From the NCBI GenBank assembly GCA_036245805.1, contig BTRK01000001.1, positions 37,894,995 through 37,958,994 of the forward strand: a DNA stretch of 64,000 bases. Reading direction: 5' to 3'. Shown piece after piece: positions 35,501 to 48,076 of the stretch. Positions within the stretch are counted from its first letter, which is position 1; each line of letters begins with the position of its first letter. The notes under the pieces are model-generated. The model was not told the DNA's origin, did not search any database, and saw nothing but the letters and a program-made list of their open reading frames with translations. This DNA is from Pristionchus mayeri (Eukaryota > Nematoda > Chromadorea > Rhabditida > Neodiplogasteridae). The translations under genes and the position numbers were made by a program.

Positions 35501-36686
35501 GTAGTGGCGTTCAGGTACTGAACTATGGCGGCGAAAGCGGGGGTGAGAAGGGGAATTTCCGTGGATACGGTCGGGCGGTGGATATCTGGAGTGTCGGCTG
35601 CGTTATTATCCATATGGCAAGCAGACTTTTTCAATTTTCTCATTTACAGATTAACTTTGTGTTATAATTGTTGAAAATTTATTAGAATAGCGAGCATGAG
35701 ATTTGGGATCTTTTCTTTGTGAGAAGAAATCTTCTTTTCATTGCTTTGGTATCACAGACAAGTCGAGGAAAAGTGGTTCTTCCTTTCTAAAAAAAGATTT
35801 TGACGACGAGTACGCAAATATTTCAGCTCACCGGTCACATTCCCTGGGAGGGCTACCAGTGGTATCACATCGTCATGAAAGTGGGCAAGGGAGAGCGGCC
35901 CAGTTATGGATCGGCGGGAGAGACCAAGTGAGTCCGCATTAGGTTGGATCATCACCGTAGGATGAGAACCAAAATCTGCAGAATGTTGTGTTCTCAAACT
36001 GCCACATGATTTAGATATACCGCAGTATTTCTGGTTCTCATCCGTAAGGTTAACATTCGACGGCGATAGTCCGACCAATGAGTCAGAGGAGCAACAATGC
36101 GCCCATTCCTTATCATTCCTATCGACCCCAACGCGCCTTGCCCTTCCCCTTTATCTCTTGTTTACGAATGTTGCCTGAATTTTTTGACGCGTGTACAATG
36201 TGTATGCAAGCCAAACACGAACTCTTTAGCTTTAGATGACTGTGTTTACTTTACCAACCATTAACAGGATCGTCAGCGAGTTCCTAGATGACTGCTTCCA
36301 CCACAATCCCGATGAACGACTTACTGGAGAGGCGCTTCTAAAGAGGCCATTCGCCAATGTTCAGGTTTGTACATTGTTCACGGATCACTAAACATTGTGC
36401 AGAATATCTACAATTAGTCATTGCGATGAATAGAAATCGTTTCAATTCATTTACCCCCTCTTGGATGGCGATGAGAGAGGGTACATAGAACGTAGAGAGC
36501 GTCTATTTCTCGAGCTCTAAGTCTGTCTTTTCTTCGCTCTGCCGAATTATGCATTTACTCAAGAGCAAATCGATTTTAACCATGAGGATCTGTCCTAATC
36601 TCCAAATGTTTCGTACTCAGGAGAAGTTACGATTACAGGGCCTGACAATCGAAGACGAGGACTCATCTCCGGTGTCTACACTGTAA
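26548..36686 (+). CDS. mtk-1: MAP kinase kinase kinase, MEKK4/MTK-1 type
   Basis: About 1,239 aa in at least 34 exons, from [17 protein letters not shown] (26548-26603) to EDSSPVSTL (36621-36686). The exons join in phase throughout, e.g. 26916-27063, 28305-28416, 29131-29271, 31164-31304, 31375-31455, 32866-33006, 33692-33877, 35173-35331. The N-terminal ~950 residues are the long regulatory region of MAP3K4, with [11 protein letters not shown] and [18 protein letters not shown]. The kinase domain covers about residues 958-1215: [68 protein letters not shown] and a C-lobe ending [13 protein letters not shown]. It acts upstream of p38/JNK kinases (family knowledge). Two donors are GC rather than GT (31456 and 35617). 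A 9-nt microexon at 29433-29441 is optional and keeps the frame. A poly(A) signal AATAAA is at 36808-36813. Confidence 0.92.
26703..26864. repeat. MITE family B, copy 2 (mtk-1 intron 1)
   Basis: Foldback of about 162 bp from GCACTAGGTCGGATGATAAC to ATTCAACCTAGCGTC. The near-perfect interior stem contains GGACCCTTCTGTAGAAC and its inverse. It shares the GACCCTTCTG and TGTCAAAAATGCTTC words with 6423-6591. Confidence 0.8.
27324..27402. repeat. MITE family A, copy 3
   Basis: Foldback of about 79 bp, GACTACGCCGGATGAGAACG to GACGTCATAGTGACTTAGTGC, in an mtk-1 intron. Slightly decayed on the right side. Confidence 0.75.
28042..28111. repeat. Short hairpin (CACTCTCTCG type), copy 2
   Basis: Arms of about 28 bp, GTCTCTCTCCATATC and its inverse, closing on ACACTCTCTCG / CGAGAGAGCGTGT, in an mtk-1 intron. 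Same design as 4494-4563. Confidence 0.7.
29285..29400. repeat. Hairpin repeat family C, copy 3
   Basis: Foldback of 116 bp, GGGGGTGTATCACTTTAGTA to TCTAAAGTGATACACCCCC, in an mtk-1 intron. It is the best-preserved member. Confidence 0.8.
29898..29998. repeat. Hairpin repeat family C, copy 4
   Basis: Foldback of about 100 bp, GGGCCTGTATCATTTTGGAAC to GTTCTAAAATGATACAGCCCC, in the mtk-1 intron after 29873, only about 500 bp from copy 3. Confidence 0.8.
33348..33434. repeat. MITE family A, copy 4
   Basis: Foldback of 87 bp, CACTACGTCGGACGAGAACTA to TTCTCATCGGACCTAGTG, inside an mtk-1 intron. Confidence 0.85.
35939..36078. repeat. MITE family B, divergent copy 3
   Basis: About 140 bp with inverted ends TTAGGTTGGATCATC / GTCCGACC and inner pair AGGATGAGAACCA / TGGTTCTCATCC, in an mtk-1 intron near the kinase exons. 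The interior differs from the other family B copies. Confidence 0.6.
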
Positions 36687-37060
36687 TTACTATCTTGCCT
36701 CATATTCACGAATCTCCATTTTCGTACCTCTTTTTGTTGATCATCCATATCAATGTCGTACATCAGCCGTATCTCAAGGAAATACTTGTACTCAGAGAAA
36801 AGATAGCAATAAATTATTTACCTCATTGAGCGTCAGTCAATGTAGCAATGGTTAACTACCATGTTCGTATCTGCATGGCTTTTATTCTAATTCCGTTCGC
36901 ATTAGTGATGGCAAAGTCGATTTCAACTTTATGTTTTATGACGGCATATGGACAATTCGAAACCGGCTTTCTCTATCATCCTTACTTCACGTGCTTCCTC
37001 ATCTAGTGAATGCTAGAGAAAATCTGATAATAGTCTGAACGTATATTCAAACAGGTAGGG
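36687..37060. other. mtk-1 / fce-1 intergenic region
   Basis: 374 bp between the mtk-1 stop and the fce-1 start on the same strand. AATAAA at 36808-36813 is the likely mtk-1 poly(A) signal. AAACAG ends 6 bases before the fce-1 ATG and could accept a spliced leader. No other feature was seen. Confidence 0.6.
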
Positions 37061-40000
37061 ATGGACCCCCGTCTTCTCCTTCACTCCATAGTGGGAGTGA
37101 ATGTGCTGCTCTTCGCATGGGAACTGTACCTCATTAAGAGGCAGAGGACCAAGCACGAGTCGACGGAGAAGAGACCGAAGGAAGTTGAGTCAGTGATCTC
37201 AGAGGTTGGTTGCCAGGAATACATTTGCGCAAAACAGATATGACCCCATTTTGGAGCAAAACTAACGTGAAATATCGGTTGCGGAAAAATGCATTTTAGG
37301 AGGACTACACCAAAGCCCGTGCGTACTCCATCGATCGCCTCTCATTCAAAATTCTCCGATTGATGGCCGAGTGCGGCATCACGATTGTAAGTTCCTTCTG
37401 GATGCCGAATTTGTGCCGTGCAAATACGAAACTTTTAGTCACTGTCCATTTATCAATTCAAATAGCTTAGAGAATGACTGAATATTTCACAAACTATTAT
37501 CAGAATATGTTTTTATGTTTAGTACTGTCCGTTTCGCCATATCCGATCAATTCCCCATTCAGATGATGCTGTACGGAGGCTACTATGCCTATGTCTGGTC
37601 ACTCGCGGGCTCATCCTATCCGATCGCCTTGTTCATGGTGAGACTTTTACTAATGACAAAACAAAGATGTGAATGCAATGGTATAACGAAGGTGAGAGAA
37701 AAGTGGAGCTAGTAATTTGATATACTTTTCAATGATGTTTTGAAACATTTATTTTGATATTTGTTGATGGATTACAAAAAGACTCGACATTCCGACTTGG
37801 ATAAGCTTCCTAGCCGGAATCACCGTTGAACATGCCTTTTTTTCATCACTAATGACAATTCAAGGTCCTACACTCGGTAATCTCCTTCCTCATCGACCTT
37901 CCTCTGTCACTCTACGAGAACTTCGTGATCGAGGAGCTGCACGGCTTCAACAAGTACACCTTCTCCTTCTACATCATTGATGCGGCGAGTTGAATCATGC
38001 ATTTATTCATTTTTCCTGCATTTTTCAAACACATTGGACGTCTCCAAGAAACGGGACAACCGTGTCTTGCAGTACTATACTAGGTCGTCCGCAAACTATT
38101 TAACGATGGATAAGAAAATCCGATGGGAGAGGATTTTTCTTAACATTGAAATTTCCAAGAAGTGCTTTGTTTCCGAAAAAAAACTTTAAAAGCGTTATTT
38201 TAAGATTAAAAAGCAAGTGGTGACCAATCTGATCACCATCCCGCTCGCCTATGGAGCAGTCTGGCTAATCGAGAATGGAGGAGAATACTTCTTCTTCTAC
38301 CTATGGGTGAGCCAAGCTTGAAGTATAGAATGAATTGTTTGCTTTAACTGATAAATTGTTATTCACGAAATTCTAGGACGTGTTTCAATTGTTTTTACTC
38401 TGTTCGTAATGTTGGAAATGTATGATGCGTTCATAAAACATGGAACTGATTCTATTAGGTTGAGTCATAAGTTTTTTCCAATTTTGTGTGTTCAGTTCAC
38501 AGTCACCTAAAAAGCGCCCTTCAAGTAGCATCAATACCAATCCGTAGCATAAAGTAGGGGTATAGTACACACTGATTATGATATGTCCGAATTGTGTCGT
38601 GCTTTTAAATCATACAATAAATCGTACGTTAACCACGAGTGAATTTCCCAACTAATTATTGAAAGACTTGGACTCGCTACTGTTTTGCAGTAAAAATTGA
38701 CTGGACATCTTCACATACATTATTGAGAAGCCCCTTGAATGTGCTTTCAAAAAAGTGGTTGAAATCGCTGCTAGCCTAATCAATCACAAAATTATGGTAT
38801 ACAAAATCATAGAACCTGGAAAGAAATCCCATGAGAGATCGTATCTTCCCCGATTTATGTGTTATATAGACTGGCTTGTATATAGGGGCGCTCTCATCTT
38901 ACACTATGGGGCTACTTTATCATTAGTGAAATTTGAGACATCACATCATCCCCTTTTCAGAAATGAGATTTTTCGAAAAATCCGAATATTGACCTAACCG
39001 CTCAAAATTTTGACTTTTAGTGGCAACGTTTTGTGTGCCATTTCTGAATTCTCAGGATTCCCGTGACTATGTCAAGCTAATGAGGGATAGTTCGAGGGTA
39101 GTTGATGCTGATAAACACAAAAACGTGGGACCTCTATCTATCGTGTAATCAGAAAGCTGTGAAGTACACTGATTTCGATGTGCAAATTTCATCATACAAA
39201 TGTTGATGACTGCAGATGTTGGTTATAATTATGAAAGTCCACCATAACGCAAATATAAGATCCTCATGTATGAAGCTTTATGCTGAGATTGGTTTGGTTG
39301 CGATACGTATGTGCGCACGGATGCGCAGTGAAGGAAACACATTTTGGACATGGTGAACTGTACACTACTATGAAATTAGCACCTTTTTGAGTAGGTCTGT
39401 TGTGCGAATTCCGAATCGCTCGTATTATTGTGATGTACGATCATCACACTTCACGATAGTGTTGATTATTTTGCCGAGTCACGACTCAATCAAAAGATTT
39501 AATCTGAGAAATTCGCAGCTACGCTCGTGGCCGCGGCTACTTTGACCTCGCACTATGGCCACAAGACGCTCTCAATAGGTCTGCACTAAAGTGCGCTAAA
39601 GAGAGTATCCATACACTAATAATATGTGGTTATCAAAATGAAAATCAATTTTGATGAAAGACCGGAATATCGGAAATGCTTTCAAGTTCAAATTGGAAAA
39701 AACTTATGACTCAGCCTAATAAAACTGCATTCCCGTAGGAAATTGTTCGTAAAACTGGCAGTTCCCATTCTATCTGGAGTCTCGGGAGTTTGTAACCCTA
39801 ATCCATAATTATGTTCTCGAACATTCTGCACTTGATGAAGCGCCCTTGTGGTGTACAATAAATAAAATAAAAAATAAATAAATAAAATAAAAAATATTTC
39901 TCCACAGGTATTCGTCTCGGTGGTTATTCTGCTCATGCTCACCATCTATCCTGCCTACATCGCGCCTCTCTTCGACAAGTATTCCCCACTGCCTGAGGGC

Positions 40001-42308
40001 ACACTCAAGAGTGCTATCGAAGAGCTTGCAGCCAAGTTGGACTACCCCCTCACCAAGATCTATGTAAGTATTCGTTTTTTTTTGCTGAACCACCCATGCT
40101 AAAGATGTTGATATACAATGGAAAAAATGTTCCAGTAGTTTGTGTACTGCTTGCGCAAATTATTTGGTTAATTGAGAAATATTTTTAGGTGGTTGACGGT
40201 TCGACTCGATCCGGTCACTCGAACGCCTACATGTACGGATTCTGGAAGAACAAGCGCATCGTGCTGTACGATACACTTCTCAGTGGAGAGGAGAAGCGAA
40301 AGGTGAGAGAGAGTTGATATCACGGAAGAGGCATCAGTAGGAATCGTGCTATAATAATATTATTCTCCCACACTTAAAATATCATACCCAGTCTTTAGAA
40401 ACAAAAGGATCAGGTTTCTCGAGATGAAGATGCTACTCGATAGCTTGAATGAAGGGCTTTGACGTAATTGAAAGATAAACATTGAACAAGACCTGGTGAT
40501 GGTGAAAGAGAGCCTTCTCCGCAGGTCTACGAAGCAATTGGGAAGGAGTTGGAGAAGGACAAGGACGGGCAACCGACGGCTGACGGAAAGGGCATGGGAG
40601 TGGAGGAAGTTCGAAATTTTTTGTTAATTAAATTAATTTTTTTGATAATTAAATTTATTTTTTGTTAAATGTAAAATTTCTGTAGGTTGTTGCTGTGGTC
40701 GGGCACGAATTGGGACACTGGGCGCTCTCGCACACTCTGAGGTGGGGAGTTAATACAGTTATTTTAAATTAATATGAAACTTTCAGACAACTGGGAACCG
40801 CTGAGCTCAACATATTCCTGGCCCTCTTCTGTTTCTCGTACTGCCATAATAACGAGGTGAGTTCGGAATGATTTTCAGCTTTTTTTCTGCACCATATTTC
40901 GGTAAATCGTATATTCATTCTGCCCATTCTCTCATCACTCGATCAGTCGAGAGAAAGTGAAAGTGTAAATTATCCAAATTTCTAACTCCATAGTCATCTC
41001 AACGCACTCTTGTGTTACAAATTAGCCAAAATCAAAGCGATTCGGACACGAAACGATTCGCAATTTAGTGAGAAAGACATAGCTTTACCTATAGATCTTT
41101 CACCTATTGCTGCCTCCGAGGATTAGAAGGACTGTATATAATCCATACAATCCTTCTAATCTACCGGAGTGATTACGGGAGGGAAATCTCAGGCTCTTGC
41201 TGCTGCTTTCGGCTTCCCCGGAGGCGCTCCCTCGCTCGTTTCCCTCATCGTCATCATGCAGTATCTCATGGGCGTCTACAATGAGGTACTTTGAAATGAA
41301 GATATTTTAGAACCTAATATGGATTCGAAAAATATAAATTGCGAGTTTCCGTTCAATTTCTGTGAAAGGCGTGATTAGTGGGCATTCTTCAAAGAGCTAT
41401 GGGCAATTAGGATGCCTGAATCAACAAAGACGTTAATATATTCAGATCTTCTCGCTCTTCACTGTCTTCATCACTCGCAAGATGGAATTCGAGGCGGACG
41501 CCTTCGCTGCCCAGCTAGGACTAGGTACGCAAAATCGAATATATCATACTTACTTATACATTATTCAAAAGCAGCATAGGGGAGAGATAAGGCCTTGAAG
41601 GCGTCGGAGAAGGGAGAGCAGGTGGTATTTTGGGCTCGGATATATCTCGTCCATTCTCTTTCCCGATCGTGCACCGTATAGGAACTTGGGTGAAGCCTTT
41701 ATTATTGCAAGTTCGCTCTAGAAAATCTGAAAAAACGGTGTACCTATTTACGAACTATTACAGGACCTAAGCTAACGACTGCTCTCGTCAAGTTGAGCAA
41801 GGACAACCTGAGCGTGCCCGTGAATGATCACCTCTATTCGACCTGCAGGTATACAGGGAAAAGTGAAGTGTTGACGATACTCATCAAAGTGACGTCACTG
41901 AAATGCCCTCAGGGCCGATAGTTCTAGCCACAAGTTATCATTTGATACTAACCACGCAGTTTGCTCATATCTAGTTGCGCATTTGTCATGCGCCCAGAGT
42001 AGCCTATCAACGATTTCAAATATACCGTGTCATTTGGCATTCTTCTCACTCTCGCATCTATGCAGTGTGAGATTCCCTAGATTTATACGCGATCGTGGTC
42101 TTCACTTTTCGACTTGGTTCATGGCCCCATTTTTCCATTCACGGCAGTATGTCGGATGAGAACCATGACGTCATGCCGCCTTTGATTTATCAAAGGAGGC
42201 ATGACGTCATAGTTCTCATCCGACCTTGTGCCCCATTCACCGTTACCTTACAGACACACACACCCGCCCGTGATCGAGAGAATCGAGGCACTCAAGAAGT
42301 TCCAGTAA
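37061..42308 (+). CDS. fce-1: CAAX prenyl protease 1 (Ste24/ZMPSTE24)
   Basis: Fourteen exons give 439 aa: 37061-37204, 37300-37386, 37563-37637, 37865-37984, 38205-38306, 39908-40063, 40189-40302, 40525-40608, 40686-40741, 40787-40856, 41193-41285, 41446-41524, 41764-41848, 42254-42308. This is a multi-pass ER/nuclear-membrane zinc metalloprotease that trims the AAX tail from farnesylated CAAX proteins. Zinc-site evidence: [19 protein letters not shown] carries HEXXH at about residues 301-305, and [16 protein letters not shown] carries the distal Glu at about 381-385. Other family landmarks are [37 protein letters not shown] and the C-terminus [17 protein letters not shown]. The donor of exon 4 reads GCG|GCGAGT, a GC-AG intron. 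The large intron 38307-39907 holds a mariner element. AATAAA is at 42316-42321. Confidence 0.97.
38455..39719. mobile_element. Mariner-type transposon, decayed, in fce-1 intron 5
   Basis: The ends TTAGGTTGAGTCATAAG and CTTATGACTCAGCCTAA are inverted repeats of about 30 bp, extending through TTTTTTCCAATTT. Each is flanked by TA, the Tc1/mariner target duplication. The length of about 1,265 bp matches full-size mariners. I could not find an intact transposase frame; the longest internal open frame is about 80 codons and shows no transposase motif, so the element looks inactive. Confidence 0.8.
42144..42232. repeat. MITE family A, copy 5
   Basis: Foldback of 88 bp with inner arms ATGCCGCCTTTGAT / ATCAAAGGAGGCAT and outer end TCATCCGACCTTGTGC, in the last fce-1 intron, 22 bp before the last exon. 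Confidence 0.85.
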
Positions 42309-43230
42309 TTATGCTAATAAATTAATTGTCAATTATGTTAATTATTTTTATGATTGTTTCTTTATACCAAAGGGATAAATATGTTTCGGGATGTATATTT
42401 TTCCTATTTGAATGCAACAGTGATTGTCCGAACCGTTTCGAGACGAAAAACGTGGGACTTATTGCATCTCAGAAGATTCCATCGCAAGGAAGAAAAAACT
42501 GCGAGATAAGCGAGAAGTAGTAGTTTTTTCACGGAAATTTAGGTGAAGGTTGAGAGAGCTGAGACTGGATTGTCTACTTCTCATCCCTCTTCTAAATGGC
42601 TTCTCCATTCGTCATTTCTGGTATGTCTCGTTTACCGCCCGAAATTTCACGCGCCGTTTTTTGAGAAGAAAGTTCGCAATTAGTAGTTATGACACACTGC
42701 ATGAGCTCACTTCATTTACCACATTCTCTCGAGCGGCTGAGTTTCGAGGGATTTTATGGTATCCTTTCTTGAACTCAAGTCTCAATAAAGCAGTAAAGCT
42801 GACGAAGGCTTGCCAGAGGGGTTGGGGAGACACCAGGCTTGCCAGGGGGCAACGCGTTCCTATTCAACCCAATATTTTTCTCGCTCTCACTCTGGTGTCT
42901 CTGCCGGACTCTCCTCTGCGTCTCTGCCCCTCTCCCTCTCGCTTTCCCGCACTCCCTCGCATTTTCGCCCGTCGTCTGGCATCTCTCACTCCCACGTTCT
43001 CTCTCGTGCCCCACCAGCGTTTTTGCGTGTGTCCTCCGTGCCATTTTCACTTATTTTCTTCACGTTTACTAGCATTTCTCCCGAAATTAGAGCATTTCCT
43101 CTAAAGATGTGACCTGTCCATTGACGATAGTTGGATATTAGTAAAGAAAATGATCATTTTCCATGTAATTGGAGCGACTTCGCGATTTTTCCCTGCTTTC
43201 TTGAATTGTTTTAATGTTTATCTGTCAGGT
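42309..43230. other. fce-1 / zinc-finger gene intergenic region
   Basis: 922 bp. The first part is the fce-1 3' end (AATAAA at 42316). The stretch 42860-43060 is pyrimidine-rich (CTCTC, CCCTC) and probably the promoter region of the next gene. A 184-codon open frame across 42550-43104 has no recognisable motif, and its composition follows the CT-rich DNA. Confidence 0.55.
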
Positions 43231-46200
43231 ATGAGTGGACAGCTTCGCATGAAGCAGCTTGAGGACTGGCGCTCGAAAGTGAGCATTTGCCAATCATATT
43301 TTTTTCAAGTTTTCAGCTTTGTTGATGAAAATAACAACAAGATGAAAACATTTTCACACCCTGGAAAGCCATGAGGGGATGAAAAGAGGGTGAAAATACC
43401 CTGACCTCTTCATCACTCACAACAACAAGGATAAAAAATATTTAAAAAAATTAAAAACAAAAACAACAACACCCTCAGGCGTTTGCTTTCGGACGCGAGG
43501 ACAAGCTGCTCGGTCGCCTGATCACCACCACTTTCGACATGCTGCTGACGGTGGTGAGGGATGGAACGGGAGATGAGGAGGAGGTGCAAATCAATATATT
43601 TTTTAATGTTTTTGTTAAAAAAATAAAGTGAAGCAAACAGGTGGAAGATAGGTAAAGACCGTGCTGCTGAGTGTTATTAGTGGAAATGTGCATATTTCGG
43701 ATAGACGATCACACTTCCTCTTTTCAGTCCCTGACCGACGCACTGAGGGCTTTGTCCAGTGCAAAGGAAGCCGTGCTGAGACGAGAGGGCAACCAGTGAG
43801 TTATGCCGAAAATACAAAAAAGTCTGAATGTCCTATTCACCAGAGATGAAAATACCTCTCCCACTGTATACATCACAATCGAATGCCCCGGGTAGGAGGG
43901 GGTTTTCTCGCTAAAATAAACCCCAATTAATTAATTATTGCTCCCAATAATCGTCATAATATTTAATTCAAATCTGGGTGCGTATAGGTGCCGCATACGG
44001 CGCATAGCTGGGCGCACGAAATGTGGCCAAATGTGGTCGAAACTAGGGATAAGAATGCGTTAATCAAAGTTTACTCTCTCAGGAACTCTGCCCTGCTCGA
44101 GATCGTATACGGACTCTGCGAGTCAACCGGATCTACAATCGAGTCGATTCTGGAGGAGAGGAGAGGAGTGGGAGAGGGATGGAGCATTCCCGCCTCGCTG
44201 GATCAGGATGAATCCATGGTGAGGAATAATCGTCATTTTTCATGTTTTCTTGATGAGATAGCACGAGAGAGGGGCAGAAATTTCTGGAGCTTAGCTGATG
44301 AAGAATGGATCGCCTAAAAAACCTGATCAGAGCAACTTTGCGACCCCTGATAAATATTCTGATATTATGATTCTCATGCTTTTCTCGCTTTCTTCTGCGA
44401 GAGATTGTGTACAATTAAGAGAGCCAGATGGTGAGAGAGGGTTTGAAATCCTCCTCCAAAAGCTCCTTAAATGCGACTTTATCATTCTTCTAACATCGCT
44501 TTTTCTCGTGAAATTGCAATTGAATGGTGAAAGGGGCAAAACAAATGATTGATTCAGAATGATTCATCCGAATTAGAAAAAACGGAGCTAGTGAAATCCG
44601 ATACAAAACATGTGTGAATGGAAAGATTAAGCGGTTTCACATGTGTCATTAGATTTTTTATGGAATAAAAAACAAAACTCAAACTCAGGACGGTATGCCA
44701 CCTCTCTTCGCCGCTCAAGACGATCAACCCTGCTCCTCCTCAAGTCTCCAGGTATTTTAGTTTATTTTTGGAGCATCTAAGTAGAAACTTGCATATACAA
44801 TTGATACAATGAATAATTTAGTGTTAATAATTGTGATCCCAACTTGAGTTATCAAACAACAAATGTTTCAGCTCTTCTCTGATGCTCCCGTGAAGGACGA
44901 CAAACCGAACGCCGGATTGCACTCGGCTAGAGCAGAAGAGGTAAACTACTATATTTTAAAAATTTTGACCCCACGATTTCTTGCTGCCACTTCGTTTTAG
45001 ATGAGGAAAACTTGTGGGAGCCAGGGATAATAAAATCGATCTCTTTATTTCTCGTACTCTCGGTCGACTTGTCGACAGTGTGCAAGAATTCAGATAGTGA
45101 CCGTTCACTTTTGGTTATCAAACCAGCATCGATTATTCTGATATTTCAGCAATCGGCATTCTCGATCCCTCGAGAATCTGCGATGGCGACTAGCGGCCCG
45201 GTTGACTACTACGACATCGACATCAAAGACGAGCCCTTCGATGACTGGTCCCAACCCCTCAACCAACCAATGAGCTACCTCGACAGCCAACTCAACAGAA
45301 CTGAGGTGAGACAAAGTGGTAACAAAATGGTGTCTCAACCCGAATTGAAGCTTCAAACAGGGTATTTCAACGTGTAATCCAGCTTTTAAGCGCACCCTTG
45401 CCGAATCTGTTTTGTTATCGGTAGTGAGAAGTTCAAAATGTGCACAATATGCAAAAAGGTACTCAATGGATGTCCTAGTAAGAGGATGTCCCTGTAGATT
45501 TCGAAAATCGTTCCGCTTACTTTCCCAGCAATCACTTATCACCTACGCCTAGTATCTTGGCTGGCGGCTTACTTGGAACAGTGTTACCTATGAGTTGCGA
45601 AAGTATTTCCAGGATGAATTGAACGTTTCAACTTTTTTCGAACTCAGCGTTTAATATCTGGAAACGAATTCACGCATATTAAGGAGCGACAGAAGCAGCA
45701 GCCGCAACGCATGACTCTGGAGCAGCTCCTGCCGAAGAAGCCGGAAGACGAGGATGACACCCCGTCCAGAAATGTTTGATTTTCACTTAAAACTTCAATG
45801 TTTATCACCAGCTTTGAACACAGATTACGTTATATTAGTACTATATTTTGCTAGAGCATGCCGTTGACTATTCCCAAATCTCAACTAATTTGTACGCCTT
45901 TTTTAGTAATGATCATTCGGAGATGTCAGTTTTTTGTAAACCACAGACAGTGTTTTCTTAAAATGAACATTTTAGCGTCCCCGTTCTACTCGCGGAATCA
46001 TGCCCAGCAAGGACTACGATTTTGTGAGCACCTGGAACGGCGACTTCAGGACGGCGATAGCTGTTAGTTCATTAACAACCTTCAATCTTTAATCTTTTAC
46101 TCTTGGATCGTTCAATGGTTTGAAGTAAAAGATGGGTTAAGCACCGAATTTCATCAACGATGAGCGTAATAATGACAGGAAAACAAAAAAAAAGGATGGT

Positions 46201-48076
46201 TCGGTGTTCGAAAATAGGAAAGTCGGCGATACAGCGAATGAGATGGATGGATAAGAGTATTTTATGAATTTAAAGAAGAAAAAAATTGCATTTTAGCCGA
46301 CACCGGGCGTCTGGTACCCCTGCAGTCAGTGCCCCAAGAAGTTCCCATCGATGAAGAGTCTGCGGGGACACGAACACAAGCACAATGGTCAGTTTATCCA
46401 TTTCTCTCTTTAATTCATTTTCTCACAATATCATGCAGAGCATTTTAGAGGCGTGGTGTTTTATAACAAATTTTATTATAATCTTCGAGGTCGTACTATT
46501 GCATGTATCTCAAGTTATAATTGGAAAATTTCCAATGTCGCTCTCTTTCTTTGTGTTCTCTTTTTCTCGCCCACCCCCTTTAGAACGCCGTGCATTCAGG
46601 CATCATGTGCACTTCGTGTCACCAGCACGTCAAAAAGCAGAACTACGCCGATCACATTGCGCAATTCTGCAAACGGCTTATGAAGCCACCCACTAAGACT
46701 CTCAATCTCAAGGTACACTTTCTGTTCCTTCTATTTATAATTCCTTTGCTTAACGAGATTGCTATCAGGATTCTGTGATATCTGCGTAGTAGAGATGTAC
46801 ATAAAATGAGTAGGCATTGTTGATAACGAAATTTGATTCGTTATAAATAATACAAACATAAAATAACGTCATTATCATTCAGGGCACTTTCAAGAAGGAG
46901 GAGGCAGGAGTCACTCCGATCAAGTCGGAGTCGAAGGGAGGCGGAGCGGAGAAGTTCTACTGCGCAGAGTGTGGCAAGAAGTGCCACAACAAATTCCATC
47001 TGGAGTACCACATGAGAACACACACTGGTTAGTTATACATTGCATTCCACATGTGAATTGATCCAACTGAGATTAGTCTATTCAAAAGTACTACGAATAT
47101 TGTTTTCAATGAACACACTAAAATAGTGTATGCTACATACTACACTGGCCTAGCATACTACATACTACATACTACACTGGCCTTGACACTGGCCTAGCAG
47201 TGTTCTCCCGCGAGCCCAGTCTCGAAGACGGGATGTACCTTTACCTTTTACATGCTACATATCTGTAGGTGAGCGCCCGTACGCTTGTCCCTACTGCGAC
47301 ACGTCTCTCCGTTCGCTCTCCGTGAGGAACTCGCACATCCGCAGTGTGCATCAGATGCAGGTACGGAATAGTCAATATTATTGAGAACTTTTTCAAAATC
47401 GGCCCCAAACCTTATTTATTGCGGTCATCACTCACCACACTTCAGAAAAAAGGTTGAAATTTATCGAATTGTTGGCCATCCGAGGACCTGTTGCGTTATA
47501 TAATAATTGCGCAGCTCATGCTTTAGGGTATGGTCAGAAATCTAAAAAAAATCATCAAAAGCAATTGCAACTCAGAAGGACTACCGAGCGAGATTTCAAT
47601 CCTAAATGTAAATTAATGATGATCATTGGCAGCCCTACGCTTGTCTCACGTGCAGCAAGCAGTTCGAGCGGATGTCAGGTAAGGATACAAAACAGACTAG
47701 GAAGCCAGCTTGGATAAGCATCAAAACCGGCTTAAAATTTAATCAAAAAACCGGCGTAAAAAATTGTATTATCACGGGTCTCCTGCAATAATGTATGTAC
47801 GCTGGATACTAGAAATATTTTATGTCATCGACTTTCACAAGCTTGGTTTATGGACATCATTGGAGGTTAGAAGGAGGCCTATCCACTTGGTTTGGCCAAA
47901 TTTGCAGATTATCGATTTTTGATCAATCAATAATTGCAGGCCTTCGTCAGCATCTGGTGCTCAACGACGGCCACGAAGCAGCCAGTGAGAGAAACGACGG
48001 AGCAGGAGCACTCGCTGATCTACTAGCGACCCCCCAGATGAAACACGAATTGAACGGGGTACCAAGTACGCTATGA
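43231..48076 (+). CDS. C2H2 zinc-finger transcription factor, unassigned
   Basis: Fifteen phase-consistent exons give 481 aa: 43231-43278, 43479-43583, 43728-43795, 44083-44218, 44689-44751, 44872-44940, 45150-45305, 45684-45773, 45976-46062, 46297-46387, 46600-46712, 46883-47027, 47269-47360, 47633-47678, 47940-48076. The ATG follows CTGTCAG by two bases (SL acceptor). The N-terminal half starts MSGQLRMKQLEDWRSK and is acidic or Ser-rich, with DYYDIDIKDEPFDDW (a sumoylation-type IKDE). The C-terminal half has about five finger-like units: YPCSQCPKKFPSMKSLRGHE (~282), a short IMCTSCHQHV unit (~308), FYCAECGKKCHNKFHLEYH (~367), TGERPYACPYCDTSLRS with the usual linker, and YACLTCSKQFERMSG. A second IKSE motif lies before finger 3. 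It is a likely DNA-binding nuclear regulator; no orthologue recognised. Confidence 0.86.
47128..47195. repeat. Tandem CATACTACA / ACACTGGCC repeat in intron
   Basis: Short tandem of TGCTACATACTACACTGGCC-like units in the zinc-finger gene intron before 47269, followed by a stretch ending CGGGATGTACCTTTACCTTTTAC. That tail resembles the end of the repeat at 59341-59575. Confidence 0.5.

Noticed and set aside
38755..38997. 80-codon open frame inside the mariner as a transposase gene
   Set aside because: No helix-turn-helix or D,D34D-type segment could be recognised in it, so I do not call it a transposase.
42550..43104. 184-codon plus-strand open frame between fce-1 and the zinc-finger gene
   Set aside because: Follows CT-rich sequence, with no start context, splice support or domain. 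More likely promoter DNA.
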